Below, one piece after another: positions 9,681 through 19,130 of a stretch of 64,000 nucleotides of DNA. Both the position numbers and the translations under genes were made by a program. Under the pieces are notes generated by a model, which had not been told where the DNA came from, did not search any database, and saw nothing but the letters and a program-made list of their open reading frames with translations. Each line of letters starts with the position of its first letter. The first letter of the stretch is position 1. The DNA comes from Thalassotalea sp. PS06 (GTDB lineage Bacteria; Pseudomonadota; Gammaproteobacteria; Enterobacterales; Alteromonadaceae): contig NZ_CP041638.1 of the NCBI RefSeq assembly GCF_007197775.1, positions 496,001-560,000 on the forward strand, read 5' to 3'.

Positions 9681-11765
9681 GTGAAATTTAAACTGACAAG
9701 TATCGCAGCTGCTTTGATTGTAAGTAATTCTGTAATTGCGGATGATCACAAAGATATTGAGAAAATTGTAGTTGAAGGGCGATACCTTTCTATCAATGAA
9801 TCCAATTCGATTAAATCTCCGACGCCTATCATCGATGTACCACAAAGTCTTTCCATTGTTACTGCACAGCAAATCACCGAGCAGGGTTTTACCAGCATTG
9901 GCGATATCATTGATTACACCCCGGGTGTAAATACCTCTCAAGGTGAAGGTCATCGTGACTCGGTAGTGTTCCGTGGTGTGCGTTCAACTGCAGATTTCTT
10001 TATTGACGGTAATCGTGATGACGTTCAGTACTACCGTGCGCTTTACAACATCGAGCAGGTTGAAATCCTACGTGGCCCAAATGCTTTATTGTTCGGTCGT
10101 GGCGGTACAGGCGGTATTTTAAACCGTGTAACTAAAAAAGCCGAAATTGGTGATCAATTTACCGGTTATAAAGCCTATGCGAATTCCTTCGGTGGCTGGG
10201 ATGCGGAAATCGATACTAACTTTTCTACCTCTAAATCTTCAGCGGTTCGTATCAATGCCATGTACGAGCAATTAGAGAATGATCGTGATTTTTTTGACGG
10301 TGAGCGCATCGGTTTCAACCCAACGGCTCGCTTTCAATTAAGTGATTATTCAACCTTAGATTTATCTTACGAGTATATTAATCATGATCGCTTTATCGAT
10401 CGTGGTATTCCAACCGGTATTGATGGCAAGCCAGTTGAAGCGTTAAAAGATGTGGTATTTGGCGACCCGGATAATAACTATCAAACTCTTGATGCACATG
10501 TATTCCGAGCGTCTTTAGAGCAAGAATTTAATGACAACCTAAAAGGTAACTTCAACGCCTTTTACGGTGAATACGATAAAGTTTATTCCAACTTTTACGC
10601 AAGCGGCTATGACCAGACCACCAATATCGTGACGCTTGATGGTTATGTCGATAGCACCGAACGCGACAATCTAATCTTGTCTGCTAATTTGGTTGGTGAT
10701 TTCATGACAGGCTCTCTTGAGCATACCTTAATCTTTGGTGGTGAATATATTCAGACTAATTCCGATCAGGACCGAATCAATCCAGTATTTTCTTCCACTG
10801 GCAATGACAAAGAAAGCTTCATCGCTAGCCGACCACTGGATTTTAGCAGTTTAGCTGGTGTAAATGCTCAGGGTCTTGCAGTTACAGCTACCTTTAGCGA
10901 CCTCAATGATGATACTCGAGTAACTTTGGATGTTTACTCGGTTTATATTCAGGATGAAATTCAGTTAACCGATAACTTTGATTTAGTTTTAGGGGCGCGT
11001 TTTGACAGCTTCGATATCGAAGTTTTCAATGCTGACCCGGATGTACTTGAAACACGCTCACGTACCGATGAAGAAGTGTCTCCTCGTGCCGGTTTAATCT
11101 ATAAGCCAAAAGAGAATATCTCGCTTTATGCGAGCTACAGCGAATCATTTTTACCTCGCAGTGGTGAGCAGTACGCCAACATCAATGGTGATAATGATCA
11201 ACTAGATCCTGATACCTACAAGAGTAAAGAAATCGGTCTTAAGTGGGATTTCGCGCAAGGCTTAAGTTTTACGGCGGCGGTATTTGAAAATGAACAGAAA
11301 TCGCCACAGGTTTCCGATAATGATTCTTCAAAGCTTGATGTCATCGAGTCAGAAATCTCTGGTTTTGAATTGCAACTTGCCGGTCAGTTGACAGACGACT
11401 GGTCACTTTCTGTTAACTACAGCAACCTTGAAGGTGAGAATGGCAGTACCGGCAAAACACCTCGTGAATTGCCAGAAAACACCTTCTCTGTATGGTCTAC
11501 TTATCAGGTAACCCATGCCTTCGGTTTTGGTTTGGGCGCGATTTATCAGGATGATAGCTTCATCGACAATGGTAACACCCGTGTATTACCAAGCTATACT
11601 CGCGTTGATGCCTCAGCTTATTACGATGTAAGCGACGAGTTGCGCGTACAGTTAAACATTGAAAACTTAACTGACGAGCTTTACTTCCCGAATGCGCATT
11701 CAACGCACCAGGCAACCGTAGGTGCGCCACTAAATGCGATGGTTACCCTGGTTGGTCGCTTCTAA
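9681..11765 (+). CDS. TonB-dependent siderophore receptor
   Basis: A 694-residue outer-membrane receptor. A signal peptide ends near VIAD (residue 21), and the TonB box EKIVVEG follows. The plug domain spans about residues 45-155, with DVPQSLSIVT, YTPGVNTS, FRGVRSTADFFIDGNRD and VEILRGPNALLFGRG, all typical of FhuE/FhuA-class siderophore receptors. The remainder is a 22-strand barrel ending in the C-terminal aromatic LVGRF needed for outer-membrane insertion. It imports an iron-siderophore with TonB-ExbBD energy; the ligand cannot be read from the sequence. The start is GTG. A probable Fur box upstream fits iron repression. No ABC transporter or biosynthesis genes lie next to it. Confidence 0.93.
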   Translation: MKFKLTSIAAALIVSNSVIADDHKDIEKIVVEGRYLSINESNSIKSPTPIIDVPQSLSIVTAQQITEQGFTSIGDIIDYTPGVNTSQGEGHRDSVVFRGVRSTADFFIDGNRDDVQYYRALYNIEQVEILRGPNALLFGRGGTGGILNRVTKKAEIGDQFTGYKAYANSFGGWDAEIDTNFSTSKSSAVRINAMYEQLENDRDFFDGERIGFNPTARFQLSDYSTLDLSYEYINHDRFIDRGIPTGIDGKPVEALKDVVFGDPDNNYQTLDAHVFRASLEQEFNDNLKGNFNAFYGEYDKVYSNFYASGYDQTTNIVTLDGYVDSTERDNLILSANLVGDFMTGSLEHTLIFGGEYIQTNSDQDRINPVFSSTGNDKESFIASRPLDFSSLAGVNAQGLAVTATFSDLNDDTRVTLDVYSVYIQDEIQLTDNFDLVLGARFDSFDIEVFNADPDVLETRSRTDEEVSPRAGLIYKPKENISLYASYSESFLPRSGEQYANINGDNDQLDPDTYKSKEIGLKWDFAQGLSFTAAVFENEQKSPQVSDNDSSKLDVIESEISGFELQLAGQLTDDWSLSVNYSNLEGENGSTGKTPRELPENTFSVWSTYQVTHAFGFGLGAIYQDDSFIDNGNTRVLPSYTRVDASAYYDVSDELRVQLNIENLTDELYFPNAHSTHQATVGAPLNAMVTLVGRF

Positions 11766-11798
11766 TCGATTGATTTGCAGTGATACCTGAATAACATG

Positions 11799-11828
11799 AA
11801 AAAGCCGATGCATCGCATCGGCTTTTTT
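11799..11828 (+). terminator. Rho-independent terminator after TonB receptor gene
   Basis: The hairpin AAAAAGCCGATG / CATCGGCTTTTTT with a short loop lies 34 bp after the receptor stop. Confidence 0.9.
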
Positions 11829-11926
11829 GATGACCGTTGATTATTCTTAAACCTCAGACAATTCCACCTAAAATCTTGGTAGATAAACCCTGACAAGTTG
11901 CTCCTTATGATAATCGCCGACTAGAC

Positions 11927-11986
11927 TAATACCAATTCGATTAAATTCTCACCGAGTAAGGAAAACACCCGGTGAAATTGGTATAA
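11927..11986. repeat. 60-bp mini element with TAATACCAAT ends
   Basis: It starts TAATACCAATTC and ends GAAATTGGTATAA, so its termini are inverted repeats and match those of the 4814-5082 element. An inner pair, TCACCG and CGGTGA, gives a second stem. No coding capacity. It lies between a terminator and the small membrane-protein gene, 26 bp upstream of its start. Confidence 0.65.
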
Positions 11987-12012
11987 GTGATTATATTCAT
12001 TCGAGGATTATC

Positions 12013-12225
12013 ATGACTGACATTAAATCTACCTCGACTATGCTGCCTTTGTGGAAACGCTGTCTCATTACGCTTGCCGTCATGTTAGTAGTAAGCTTTT
12101 TAATTGGTTTGCTAGTGCGCAGTATTTTAGGTTTTTCCCTGCCTGATTACGTATCCGGTGTTGTTGGCGGATTTTCTTCGATATTAATCTGGGAATTTCT
12201 AAAGCGCGTTCGGCCTAAATCTTGA
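12013..12225 (+). CDS. Small two-helix membrane protein
   Basis: A 70-residue protein with two hydrophobic segments, about residues 17-37 and 45-61, separated by a short polar loop, and a basic C-terminus (KRVRPKS). I do not recognise a named family. Its TGA stop overlaps the TTG start of the cardiolipin synthase gene by four bases, so the two are almost certainly translationally coupled, suggesting a role at the membrane with Cls. The start ATG has a GAGG site about 8 bases upstream. Confidence 0.7.
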   Translation: MTDIKSTSTMLPLWKRCLITLAVMLVVSFLIGLLVRSILGFSLPDYVSGVVGGFSSILIWEFLKRVRPKS

Positions 12226-13640
12226 TCATTATCGGTATAGTTTTATCGGTACTCTACGTACTGGGTATTATCTCAGCATTTCATGCTGTCATTTATAATC
12301 GTACATCTCAGGGCGCTATTGCCTGGGCACTTTCGTTGTTGTCCTTTCCTTTTATCGCCGTTCCCGCCTATTGGATCTTCGGGCGTAAAAAATTTGAAGG
12401 CTATGTGCTGGCGCGGAAAAAGTTGCTTGATAATCAAGAGGACGACCCTGCCGATATGGTAACCCATATCAAGCCATACGTTGTATCACAACAGGAACTT
12501 AACCCTCAGATTCACGCTGCTGAACGGATGGCAAGAGTGCCATTGGTTACCGGGAATTATTGTGAATTATTGATAAATGGCGAAGCCACATTTGACTCTA
12601 TTTTTGCTGGGATAGAACAAGCTAAGGATTATGTGCTGGTGCAGTTTTACATTGTCCGCCCAGATGGCTTAGGGAATCGCTTAAAAAACCTGCTGATTGA
12701 AAAAGCCAGGCAGGGGGTGCGGGTATTCTTTTTATATGATGAACTTGGCTCAGTCGGTATTGGTACGTCTTATATTCAACAATTGCAGGAAGCGAATGTC
12801 GTTGTGCATCCATTCAATACCCGCAAAGGCATTCATAACTTATTTCAGGTTAATTTTCGAAATCACCGCAAAGTGGTGGTTGTCGATGGCCAGGTTGCCT
12901 GGATTGGTGGCCATAATGTCGGTGATGAATATCTTGGGAAAGATGAAAAAATGAGCCCTTGGCGAGATACCCATGTAAAAATCTCTGGACCTGCAGCACT
13001 TGCGGCGCAGGTTTCGTTTTTGGAAGACTTCCGCTGGGCGGCGGATTACTTTCCGGATCTAACCTGGCAAATCACCGCTCAACATGACGAACAACAACCC
13101 GTACTTATCGTGCCTACGGGACCCGCCGACGAAATGGATACGGCTTTGTTGATGTTCTCCCATATCATCAATAATGCCGAACATCGTATCTGGATATCGA
13201 CACCGTATTTTGTTCCCGATGAATCGGTTATTCTCGCTCTAAAATTAGCAAGGCTTCGCGGCGTTGATGTTCGAATAATCGTACCAGAGGTTCCTGACAA
13301 TCTACTCACCTATTTTGCCGCTTTCAGTTTTTTCGACGATTTGGTAAACAGTGGCGTCAATTTTTATCGCTATCAGGTAGGGTTTACTCACCAGAAAGTT
13401 TTATTAGTCGATGATAACTTGTCATCCATAGGTACAGCCAATTTTGATAATCGCTCCTTTCGACTCAACTTCGAAATAACGGCGCTCGTCGGTAGTGAGG
13501 AATTTGCAAAAGATGTCCAGTCAATGTTCGAATCGGATTTTGGCCGAAGTACGATGATGAATGATGACGATTACAGTAATAAATCTATCTGGTTTAAATT
13601 TGCTGTTAATGCATGTCGCTTGTTCGCGCCAGTACTTTAA
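12222..13640 (+). CDS. cls: Cardiolipin synthase, phospholipase D type
   Basis: A 472-residue membrane enzyme that condenses two phosphatidylglycerols into cardiolipin and glycerol. Two N-terminal transmembrane helices (about residues 1-25 and 32-52) are followed by two phospholipase D domains. The HKD motifs are intact: H215, K217, D222 (NHRKVVVVDG) and H390, K392, D397 (THQKVLLVDD), each followed by the usual GGHN or GTANFDNRSF segment. Length fits ClsA-type synthases (about 480-486). The start is a TTG overlapping the upstream stop by four bases. Which paralogue (ClsA, ClsB or ClsC) it is cannot be settled, but the two N-terminal helices favour ClsA. Confidence 0.92.
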   Translation: MIIIGIVLSVLYVLGIISAFHAVIYNRTSQGAIAWALSLLSFPFIAVPAYWIFGRKKFEGYVLARKKLLDNQEDDPADMVTHIKPYVVSQQELNPQIHAAERMARVPLVTGNYCELLINGEATFDSIFAGIEQAKDYVLVQFYIVRPDGLGNRLKNLLIEKARQGVRVFFLYDELGSVGIGTSYIQQLQEANVVVHPFNTRKGIHNLFQVNFRNHRKVVVVDGQVAWIGGHNVGDEYLGKDEKMSPWRDTHVKISGPAALAAQVSFLEDFRWAADYFPDLTWQITAQHDEQQPVLIVPTGPADEMDTALLMFSHIINNAEHRIWISTPYFVPDESVILALKLARLRGVDVRIIVPEVPDNLLTYFAAFSFFDDLVNSGVNFYRYQVGFTHQKVLLVDDNLSSIGTANFDNRSFRLNFEITALVGSEEFAKDVQSMFESDFGRSTMMNDDDYSNKSIWFKFAVNACRLFAPVL

Positions 13641-13648
13641 ACGACCAT

Positions 13649-14072
13649 TTATTGGGTTTCGATATGTAGGCCCGGGCCTTGTTCTGCGGCAATATCACCT
13701 GGATTAACCAATTGACAACGTTTCATTGATAAACATCCACAGCCGATGCAACCATCAATATTGTCCCTTAGCGCTGTTAACGCCTTTATTTGCTCGTCTA
13801 ACTGCTGATGCCAATTGCGGGATAATTGTTGCCAGTCGCTGGTGGTGACTTTCTTGTGGTTGGGTAACTGATCGAATTGTTGTTTTATTTGTGCCAGGCT
13901 AATGGAAATTTTAATTACGGTTATGACCCGAATCGTGTTAACGGCGATGATTGCTGCTGTCAAGAAAGGATTTGATCAATCCTTTATTCTCATAAAAATG
14001 TAGCGTGGAGATAGCGACGCCGGTGCGCTTGGCGAGTTCACCAACGGCAAGTTCTTTTTCAACCAAGATCAC
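13649..14072 (-). pseudogene. soxR: Frameshifted soxR (redox-sensing MerR regulator) pseudogene
   Basis: Two reading frames together make a SoxR. The 5' part, from a GTG at 14072, encodes a MerR-type helix-turn-helix ([34 protein letters not shown]) and then hits a stop. The 3' part, 13649-13963, continues in another frame from TIRVITVIKIS through the dimerisation helix to the [2Fe-2S] cluster motif CIGCGCLSMKRC (CX2CXCX5C) and NPGD, hallmarks of SoxR. Compared with the family, about 8 bases are missing between the halves, shifting the frame. The intact protein would sense redox-cycling agents. Either a true recent pseudogene or a sequencing error; cls is the convergent neighbour, 8 bp away. 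Confidence 0.82.
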
Positions 14073-14143
14073 AGCTCTTTGTTAAACAATAATTCTAGAG
14101 TAACCGGAATCGGATTTAATGGATAGTGGAATGTATTAGTAGA

Positions 14144-14182
14144 TAAAAACACGCCAGAGTCCGTAACCGCGACTCTGGCGTG
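14144..14182 (-). terminator. Terminator after the small 14.2-kb gene (minus strand)
   Basis: A perfect 12-bp stem, CACGCCAGAGTC (14150-14161) with GACTCTGGCGTG (14171-14182), is followed on the minus strand by GTTTTTATC. It lies 34 bp past the stop of the 63-residue gene and separates it from soxR. Confidence 0.8.
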
Positions 14183-14215
14183 AGAGGGAGAAACTGTTTA
14201 AATCGATACTACGAT

Positions 14216-14407
14216 TTAGTAATAATAATCGTCATGATTGTGTATTTGCGGGTCGTCTATTATCTCTTCAAGTCCCACTTCAAAACTGTGGTTGTCCTGT
14301 AAATCCGTGAGATAAACCGTCTGAGTTGCACCATCAACCCAGGTTACCGTGCCACTTCCCTTTCGACTACCGCAGATCATTCCTATGCGAATCTTGTCAA
14401 AATCCAT
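14216..14407 (-). CDS. Small conserved-looking protein, function unknown
   Basis: A 63-residue soluble protein. The first 45 residues look like a small beta-barrel fold (KIRIGMICGSRKGSGTVTWVDGATQTVYLTDL), and the C-terminus is acidic and His/Tyr-rich (DDPQIHNHDDYYY). No family is recognised. The gene has a good GGAGG site 6 bases before its ATG and its own terminator, so it is probably a real independent gene. The tyrosine-rich end is unusual. Confidence 0.6.
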   Translation of the reverse strand: MDFDKIRIGMICGSRKGSGTVTWVDGATQTVYLTDLQDNHSFEVGLEEIIDDPQIHNHDDYYY

Positions 14408-14527
14408 ACTTCCTCCGAGTTTTAGTGAAAGTGATAGATATGGGCCGGCGTTATGCCGACAACGAAGATTAAGACTCAGCTTTGGCGTAATAGTTCAAAT
14501 TAATTTCTAAGTTTTGAGAAAAGTAAT

Positions 14528-15685
14528 TTAAGGCAGGTATTCAATACCCAGTGGGACGGCTTTAGACGCACCGGTTACACACGGCAAATTGGATGGTAAT
14601 TTAAGGTCAAATTGTCGGCCTAACCAGGCAAATACTTCGGCTTCAAGAGTTTCATTATCGACGCCTTTATCGGACGAATTCATCACTTGATGCTTAGGTA
14701 GTAATTGCGCAAGGGCGTCAAGTAAACGTTGGTTGTTAGCGCCGCCACCACAAATGATAACCTCGCCAGAGCTACTAAGCTCAAGCACGGTATCGGCAAT
14801 GGTTTCACACGTTAGTGCCAATAAAGTTGCCTGTATATCCTGTGGTGCATTTTCCATAGCACCCGAGGTAAATTCAGCTAACCTCTCGTTTAACCAGTCC
14901 ATCTGAAAATACTCACGGCCTGTACTTTTCGGATAAGGCAATGCGAAAAAAGGATCGCGTTTAAATATTTTCAATAACTCAGCTATCACATTACCCTGAT
15001 TCGCCCAGTCGCTATTGATGTCGATGCCATGGCTGCAGTCAGGATTGTGCTGGCGGTACCAGTCATCGAGTAATGCATTGCCAGGGCCAATATCGAAGCC
15101 GCATATGTCTTGCTCACTATGTGCCGGCAGGAAAGTAATATTACTAATGCCGCCGATATTAATGACACATACATTGGCATTATCACGGTGAAAAATCGCC
15201 TGATGATAAGCTGGCACCAAAGGTGCACCCTGGCCGCCGAGAGCCATGTCTTTTTGTCGAAATTGACCGATAACACGAATACCTGTCTGGCAGGCTAATG
15301 TTTGGTTGCAACCGATTTGCAGGGTAAATGGGGTTTTGCCTTCAGGGCGATGGCGGATAGTCTGGCCATGATTGGCGATTGCGCAGATATCGGAAGCCGT
15401 TAAGTTCTGCTGCACCAAAAATTCATTGATTGCGTTAGAAAAGTACACTGCCAAAGCTTTATCCAGAGAGCCGGCACGATCAATCTCATTGTCACCGGGT
15501 ACATAAAGCGAGGTAATTTGCTCGCGGATTTCTTTGCTGTATGGGGTGAAATAGCTGGCGATTAATTGCGGCTGTGAATGGGCAAAATCGACCAGCGCCA
15601 AATCGATACCATCAGCGCTGGTTCCAGACATTAAGCCAATATAAAGGCTGGTTTGGTTATTCGGCGACTGGTTCTTGGCTGACAT
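14528..15685 (-). CDS. anmK: Anhydro-N-acetylmuramic acid kinase AnmK
   Basis: A 385-residue sugar kinase that opens and phosphorylates 1,6-anhydro-MurNAc to MurNAc-6-phosphate in cytoplasmic peptidoglycan recycling. The ATP/phosphate motif GLMSGTSADGID is at residues 17-28. VCVINIGGISNITF and GFDIGPGNALLDDW, both family signatures, follow, and EVIICGGGANNQRLL lies near the end. Length fits the family (about 370). The start ATG is inside the end of the M23 peptidase gene (29-bp overlap), so translation is likely coupled. The pairing joins an enzyme that cuts the cell wall with one that salvages its fragments. Confidence 0.95.
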   Translation of the reverse strand: MSAKNQSPNNQTSLYIGLMSGTSADGIDLALVDFAHSQPQLIASYFTPYSKEIREQITSLYVPGDNEIDRAGSLDKALAVYFSNAINEFLVQQNLTASDICAIANHGQTIRHRPEGKTPFTLQIGCNQTLACQTGIRVIGQFRQKDMALGGQGAPLVPAYHQAIFHRDNANVCVINIGGISNITFLPAHSEQDICGFDIGPGNALLDDWYRQHNPDCSHGIDINSDWANQGNVIAELLKIFKRDPFFALPYPKSTGREYFQMDWLNERLAEFTSGAMENAPQDIQATLLALTCETIADTVLELSSSGEVIICGGGANNQRLLDALAQLLPKHQVMNSSDKGVDNETLEAEVFAWLGRQFDLKLPSNLPCVTGASKAVPLGIEYLP

Positions 15686-17018
15686 CCGTAGCGGCCAATA
15701 AAGTGCGTTTTGAACCCTGAAGTTCGGTTAATAACTGAGTTGCCGAAGCGGTAAACTCTTCCTGATATTTCTTATCGATAGGTAAGGCGTCAGGCAGTTT
15801 AACGGTACGTGGATTACGATGTACGCCGTTTAGCAGGAATTCGTAATGCAAATGTGGTGCTTGTGATAATCCAGTTGAACCGACGTATCCGATTACCTGG
15901 CCCTGTTTCACGCGTTGACCCTTTTTAACCGCACGTTTAGAAAAGTGCAGATATTTGGTTACGATATTATTGGCGTGCTGAATAAACACATAGTTACCGT
16001 TGTACTTGTTGTACGTCGAGGCGATAACTCGGCCATTACCCGCAGCTTTTACAGGAGTTCCTGTTGGCGCTCGATAATCAACACCATTGTGGGCTTTATA
16101 TCGTTTTAAGATTGGATGATAACGTTTAGGTTTGAAATTGGAACTGATGTAGTTAAAGCTAACCGGCGCTCGTAAGAAGGATTTGCGCATGCTTTTACCA
16201 CTAGGCGTGTAGTACTCGCCATCTTTAAAACGCACCGCCTGGAACATTTCGCCCTGGTTTTCGAATTCTGCGGCAAGGATTGCACCATGGCCGACAAATT
16301 CACCATCAATGTATTCGTTTTCGTACATCACACTGAAGTTGTCTCCAGCACGAATATCTAAAGCGAAATCAATATCCCAACCAAAAATATTGGCCAGATT
16401 CATGATCTGGGCATTAGTCATGCCAGCACCTAGAGCTGCGTTCCAGAAGTTTGACTTAATGGTAGCTTGAGCATAAGAAATGCGACGCTCAACTTGTTTC
16501 TCGTCGTAGGTTACTGCATAGCCGCTATCTTGCTCGTTGAGCAATAAGGTTTTAATCGGCGATACTGCATATTTCAGCGCGATTAATTGTTTATCATCAT
16601 TGCTGGCGATTTCTATTTCATCACCAACTTTGAGTCGTTTGAGAACGTCAGCGCCTTCGGTATTAGCAATTTGATGCGTAGTTTTTGCGCTAAAACCCAA
16701 ACGGGAAAGAATTTTGCCGAGGGAATCGCCACCATTGACCGTAACGGTTTGCCAATGAACTGAGTCTGAAGCATTGCTAGCTTCGCTCTGTTCGCTTGTT
16801 ACTGCCAGATGGGTAAGCTCTAACTTGTTTTTCTCACCGATCGCGACTGATGGTAAACCTGCAACTTTATGGTCCTTGCCGGACTTTGATGGCAAAAGCA
16901 GCAAAAATAGCACGAAAAAGCTGCAACAAATGATTAACATTTGATGCTTACGGGGAAGTTGTGAATAAAGATTAATTATATTATTCAAAGTATTAACGCT
17001 ATTTCTTGGGATTTTCAT
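15657..17018 (-). CDS. mepM: M23 murein endopeptidase, MepM-like
   Basis: A 453-residue envelope protein. A cytoplasmic start is followed by one membrane segment (about residues 26-43, MLIICCSFFVLFLLLLP). OapA/LysM-like domains come next (VNGGDSLGKILSRLGFS), then the C-terminal LytM/M23 domain. Zinc ligands are visible: H and D of AHNGVDYRAP (about residues 309-314) and the HxH of HLHYEF (about 387-389). It hydrolyses D-Ala-mDAP cross-links so new peptidoglycan can be inserted. Similar to E. coli MepM (440). It is divergent from tyrS across 127 bp, as seen in other Alteromonadales, and overlaps anmK. Confidence 0.9.
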   Translation of the reverse strand: MKIPRNSVNTLNNIINLYSQLPRKHQMLIICCSFFVLFLLLLPSKSGKDHKVAGLPSVAIGEKNKLELTHLAVTSEQSEASNASDSVHWQTVTVNGGDSLGKILSRLGFSAKTTHQIANTEGADVLKRLKVGDEIEIASNDDKQLIALKYAVSPIKTLLLNEQDSGYAVTYDEKQVERRISYAQATIKSNFWNAALGAGMTNAQIMNLANIFGWDIDFALDIRAGDNFSVMYENEYIDGEFVGHGAILAAEFENQGEMFQAVRFKDGEYYTPSGKSMRKSFLRAPVSFNYISSNFKPKRYHPILKRYKAHNGVDYRAPTGTPVKAAGNGRVIASTYNKYNGNYVFIQHANNIVTKYLHFSKRAVKKGQRVKQGQVIGYVGSTGLSQAPHLHYEFLLNGVHRNPRTVKLPDALPIDKKYQEEFTASATQLLTELQGSKRTLLAATDVSQEPVAE

Positions 17019-17145
17019 GGGTGTATCATTTTAAACTATAACAAAAAAAGCAAAATCCACATAACTTTTACACTTAAATTGCCCGAAAATATACAGTAGA
17101 ATTGTAACCAATAGTGATTTATTCGAATTCAAATGAGACAACTTA

Positions 17146-18345
17146 ATGACCGATATCAACAAGGCGTTTGCTGAGATTAAACGTGGCGCCGAAGAAATAT
17201 TGCTTGAAGATGAGTTATTGGAAAAGCTAAAAACCGGCAAGCCGTTAAAAATTAAAGCTGGCTTCGATCCAACCGCGCCAGATTTGCACTTAGGTCATAC
17301 GGTATTAATTAATAAACTGCGTCAATTTCAGCAGCAGGGCCACGAAGTCATTTTCCTGATTGGTGATTTCACCGGCATGATTGGTGACCCTACGGGTAAA
17401 AATGTTACTCGTAAGCCGTTGACTCAAGAAGATGTGCTTGCCAACGCTCAGACTTACAAAGAGCAGGTATTCAAAATTCTTGATCCAGCGAAAACCCGCG
17501 TTGAATTTAACTCTACCTGGATGGAGAAGCTAGGCGCTGCTGGCATGCTTAAACTTGCTGCTCGGCAAACGGTTGCGCGGATGATGGAACGTGATGACTT
17601 TAAAAAACGTTTTAAAGAAGGCCAGTCAATTGCTATTCATGAGTTTATGTATCCACTGGTGCAAGGTTGGGATTCCGTAGCATTAGAAGCCGACGTTGAA
17701 TTGGGTGGAACCGATCAAAAGTTCAACCTGTTAATGGGGCGTGAGTTACAAAAGGCCGAAGGCCAACGCCCACAAACTGTACTTATGATGCCATTGCTTG
17801 AAGGTCTTGATGGCGTTCAGAAAATGTCAAAATCCTTAGGTAACTATATCGGTATCACTGATTCGCCAACGGAAATGTTTGGTAAAGTGATGTCAATTTC
17901 CGATGATCTGATGTGGCGTTATTACGACTTATTGTCGTTCAAAGAACTTGAGGTAATTGAAGGTTACAAATCTCAGGTAGAGCAGGGTGCAAATCCGCGC
18001 GATATCAAAATTGAATTAGCCAAAGAGCTAATTGCCCGTTTCCATGATCAGCAAGCAGCTGATGCGGCGCATCAGGAGTTTATCAATCGTTTCCAAAAAG
18101 GCGCGATGCCTGACGATATCCCAGAAATGGATATCGCCACGGAAAATGGTGAAATAGGTATTAGTAATCTGCTTAAAGAAGCGGGATTAGTATCTTCAAC
18201 GTCCGAAGCGATGCGTATGGTCAAGCAAGGCGCGGTTAAGCTTGATGGTGAAAAAGTTACCGATAATAAACAGGCATGTTTAGCGGGCACCACGGCGATT
18301 TACCAGGTAGGTAAACGTAAGTTTGCCAAGGTTACCCTGAGCTAA
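17146..18345 (+). CDS. tyrS: Tyrosyl-tRNA synthetase
   Basis: A 399-residue class Ic aminoacyl-tRNA synthetase that charges tRNA-Tyr. The HIGH signature is HLGH at residues 48-51 and KMSKS is at 226-230, both in a Rossmann-type catalytic domain. The tyrosine-binding region is represented by [17 protein letters not shown] and [13 protein letters not shown]-terminal S4-like RNA-binding domain (about 335-399, [18 protein letters not shown]) binds the tRNA. The length and sequence resemble the TyrZ-type enzyme rather than the 424-residue E. coli TyrS. No T-box element was seen. A strong terminator follows. Confidence 0.96.
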   Translation: MTDINKAFAEIKRGAEEILLEDELLEKLKTGKPLKIKAGFDPTAPDLHLGHTVLINKLRQFQQQGHEVIFLIGDFTGMIGDPTGKNVTRKPLTQEDVLANAQTYKEQVFKILDPAKTRVEFNSTWMEKLGAAGMLKLAARQTVARMMERDDFKKRFKEGQSIAIHEFMYPLVQGWDSVALEADVELGGTDQKFNLLMGRELQKAEGQRPQTVLMMPLLEGLDGVQKMSKSLGNYIGITDSPTEMFGKVMSISDDLMWRYYDLLSFKELEVIEGYKSQVEQGANPRDIKIELAKELIARFHDQQAADAAHQEFINRFQKGAMPDDIPEMDIATENGEIGISNLLKEAGLVSSTSEAMRMVKQGAVKLDGEKVTDNKQACLAGTTAIYQVGKRKFAKVTLS

Positions 18346-18369
18346 TTGTAATTGCTTATAGTGATTCTT

Positions 18370-18392
18370 AAAGCCGGCGTTGCCGGCTTTTT
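18370..18392 (+). terminator. Rho-independent terminator after tyrS
   Basis: The hairpin AAAGCCGGC / GCCGGCTTT with a tight loop is followed by Ts, 25 bp after the tyrS stop. Confidence 0.9.
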
Positions 18393-18494
18393 AATTGCCT
18401 GTAAATTAGTAAAACAATTTTCGAATCATCTGAAATTACTAACCTGAATTTGCATATAATCGTTAAAACTTATGTCATAGGGCGATTTGCGAGA

Positions 18495-18530
18495 CACTCA
18501 GTGAGTGATTAATTTTAGGATTTGGTATAA
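18495..18530. repeat. Half copy of the TAATACCAAT/ATTGGTATAA element
   Basis: CACTCAGTGAGTG (a palindrome also found inside the 4814-5082 element as CTCACTCAGTGAG) is followed by TTAGGATTTGGTATAA, close to that element's right end. No matching left end was found, so this looks like a decayed or truncated copy. It lies 34 bp upstream of the DUF4136 lipoprotein gene. Confidence 0.45.
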
Positions 18531-18563
18531 AGTAAAAACTAGGGCAACAAATTAAGAATAACA

Positions 18564-19130
18564 TTGAGTTACCGTCGATCTCCCCTGCAAATTATCTTCT
18601 CCTGGCTTTTTTTGTGCCTGTTAATAACAGGCTGCTCTAGCCAGCCTAGTGCACAATACAATGCGGATTATGACTTTGTTGATATATCCAGCTATAGCCT
18701 GTTCCCGCGCCACCATGAGTTCAATGATGTGCAACGATTAAGTGATTTTCAACGCAATCGCATTGAGCTTGCTATTGAGCATGCTATGGATGAGCTGGCG
18801 TTTTCCTATACGGAGCAGGACGAAGCTGATGTGGTTGTTAGCTACTTTCTGGTACAAACCAGTTTGCAGGAGTTGAAGAACTACAATCGTAAAGTAAAGG
18901 CTTGCCTTATTTGTACAGAGAAAGAGCAGCGCAGCCTTAACAGGAAGATCCGTACCGATATGTTAATTATCGATTTGATTTCCACCTCAAACATGCGCTC
19001 GGTTTACCGTCAGAGCAGTCCGTTGAAAATGAAGCCGAAAAACACTTCCGACGAAAATCGTCAGTTGATTATTGAAGCAGTTCAGGAATCTTTACTGGAT
19101 TTATCTAGACTCAGAGCGAACAGCAAGTAG
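18564..19130 (+). CDS. DUF4136-like lipoprotein
   Basis: A 188-residue predicted lipoprotein. A hydrophobic N-terminus (LQIIFSWLFLCLLITGC) ends in a clear lipobox, LITG-C, with the acylated cysteine at about residue 24. The mature part has the spacing of DUF4136 proteins: an N-terminal YDFVDISSYSLF strand, a middle segment with the acidic EADVVVSYFLVQT, and a C-terminal helix. Function of the family is unknown; envelope location is inferred from the lipobox. The start is TTG with a poor ribosome site, so expression may be low or the true start may differ slightly. A promoter for the next gene lies directly after the stop. Confidence 0.75.
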   Translation: MSYRRSPLQIIFSWLFLCLLITGCSSQPSAQYNADYDFVDISSYSLFPRHHEFNDVQRLSDFQRNRIELAIEHAMDELAFSYTEQDEADVVVSYFLVQTSLQELKNYNRKVKACLICTEKEQRSLNRKIRTDMLIIDLISTSNMRSVYRQSSPLKMKPKNTSDENRQLIIEAVQESLLDLSRLRANSK

